Part shown: piece by piece, positions 5,305-5,730 of the stretch | Layout: every line of letters starts with the position of its first letter | Numbering within the stretch: the first letter of the stretch is position 1 | Assembly: GCA_964637655.1 (NCBI GenBank) | Contig: CAZWUZ010000248.1 | Location: 1-5,730 of the forward strand | Length of the DNA stretch: 5,730 nt | Direction: 5' to 3' | From: CAZWUZ01 sp964637655 [NCBI: uncultured bacterium] | GTDB taxonomy: Bacteria > DAOPZR01 | The notes under the pieces: generated by a model | Database searches by the model: none | The model's input: only the letters and a program-made list of their open reading frames with translations | What the model was told of the DNA's origin: nothing | Translations under genes and position numbers: made by a program

Positions 5305-5730
5305 GTGCGCATCGTCCATACAGAGGAATCGTGCGGGTGGGGCGGTCAGGAGATGCGTGTGCTCCGCGAATGCCTCGGGCTGCGCGAACGCGGGCACGAG
5401 GTGGCGCTCGTCTGCCAGCCGCAGGCGGCGCTCGCCCGCCGCGCCGCGGCCGCCGGCCTCCCCGTCTGGCTGGTGCCGCTCACCGGGCAGGTGAGCATCG
5501 CCTCCGCGCTGCGCGTGCACCGCGCCCTTTGCGACCTGCGCCCCGCCATCCTCCATGCGCACTCCTCCATCGACGGCTGGATGGGCGCGTACCTCAAGCG
5601 CGTGCACGGCTACCGGCTCGTGCGCACCCGCCCTATCGAAATGCCCGTGCGCAACCAGCTCGCCAATCGCGCCTGCGAGCATCGCGGCGAGCGCGCGCGC
5701 GAACGCGGACGCATCGATCCAGAACGTGGC
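5305..5730 (+). CDS. GT4-like glycosyltransferase, N-terminal part (cut by window edge)
   Basis: 142 codons are visible from a GTG at 5305, with GGGGGG about 5 nt upstream and an in-frame stop at 5275-5277; a GTG at 5284 is too close to the predicted transcript start. MRIVHTEESCGWGGQEMRVL (1-20) is the glycine-loop N-terminus of a GT-B fold GT4-type transferase. RERGHEVALVCQP (27-39), LRPAILHAHSSIDGWMGA (78-95) and RLVRTRPIEMPVRNQLANR (104-122) follow family order. Such enzymes transfer sugars from nucleotide-sugar donors in lipopolysaccharide or capsule assembly at the inner face of the membrane; donor and acceptor cannot be read. After about residue 122 the frame stays open but becomes Arg/Glu-rich (ACEHRGERARERGRIDPERG), unlike the WLYxRAD-type helix expected, so the last 60-70 bases may not belong to this gene. 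Confidence 0.83.
   Translation, partial: MRIVHTEESCGWGGQEMRVLRECLGLRERGHEVALVCQPQAALARRAAAAGLPVWLVPLTGQVSIASALRVHRALCDLRPAILHAHSSIDGWMGAYLKRVHGYRLVRTRPIEMPVRNQLANRACEHRGERARERGRIDPERG

Overview
The window is about 5.7 kb of very GC-rich bacterial DNA. Genes are packed tightly and the only AT-rich stretches are short promoter islands. A PcnB-type poly(A) polymerase, a periplasmic TPR metallopeptidase with a signal peptide, a GT4-like glycosyltransferase and consensus sigma-70-type promoters suggest a Gram-negative host. A PVC-group (Kiritimatiellota/Lentisphaerota-like) or deltaproteobacterial origin would fit, but the sequence alone does not decide it. I see no mobile element, tRNA, rRNA or CRISPR.

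Minus strand, 3286 down to 1: a strong promoter (TTGACA, 17-bp spacer, TATACT) has a perfect 14-bp palindrome inside its spacer. It drives five genes that all overlap or touch: (1) a YwlE-like low-molecular-weight phosphatase, probably a protein arginine phosphatase; (2) a short GcvH-like lipoyl-domain protein whose lipoylation lysine is replaced by arginine; (3) a 240-residue protein I do not recognise; (4) an exported TPR protein with an HExxH metallopeptidase domain; (5) the N-terminal part of a lipoate ligase/octanoyltransferase-family protein, cut by the window edge. Pairing a non-lipoylatable GcvH-like protein with a lipoate-ligase-like protein, an arginine phosphatase and an unknown protein is the most unusual content here.

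Minus strand, 3850 to 3451: a monocistronic cold-shock gene with its own extended -10 promoter, a leader of about 110 nt, a near-perfect Shine-Dalgarno sequence and a textbook intrinsic terminator.

Minus strand, 5161 to 3918: pcnB. Its best-scoring promoter overlaps the first candidate ATG, so the second ATG may be the true start. A branched inverted repeat lies just after the stop codon and abuts the csp promoter.

Plus strand, 5246 to the end: a divergent extended -10 promoter and the N-terminal 142 codons of a GT4-like glycosyltransferase. The last 60 to 70 bases stop looking like this family.

All gaps between genes are shorter than 300 bases and their contents are itemised. Long plus-strand open frames across 353-2544 and 4524-5249 are GC-driven shadows of the minus-strand genes.
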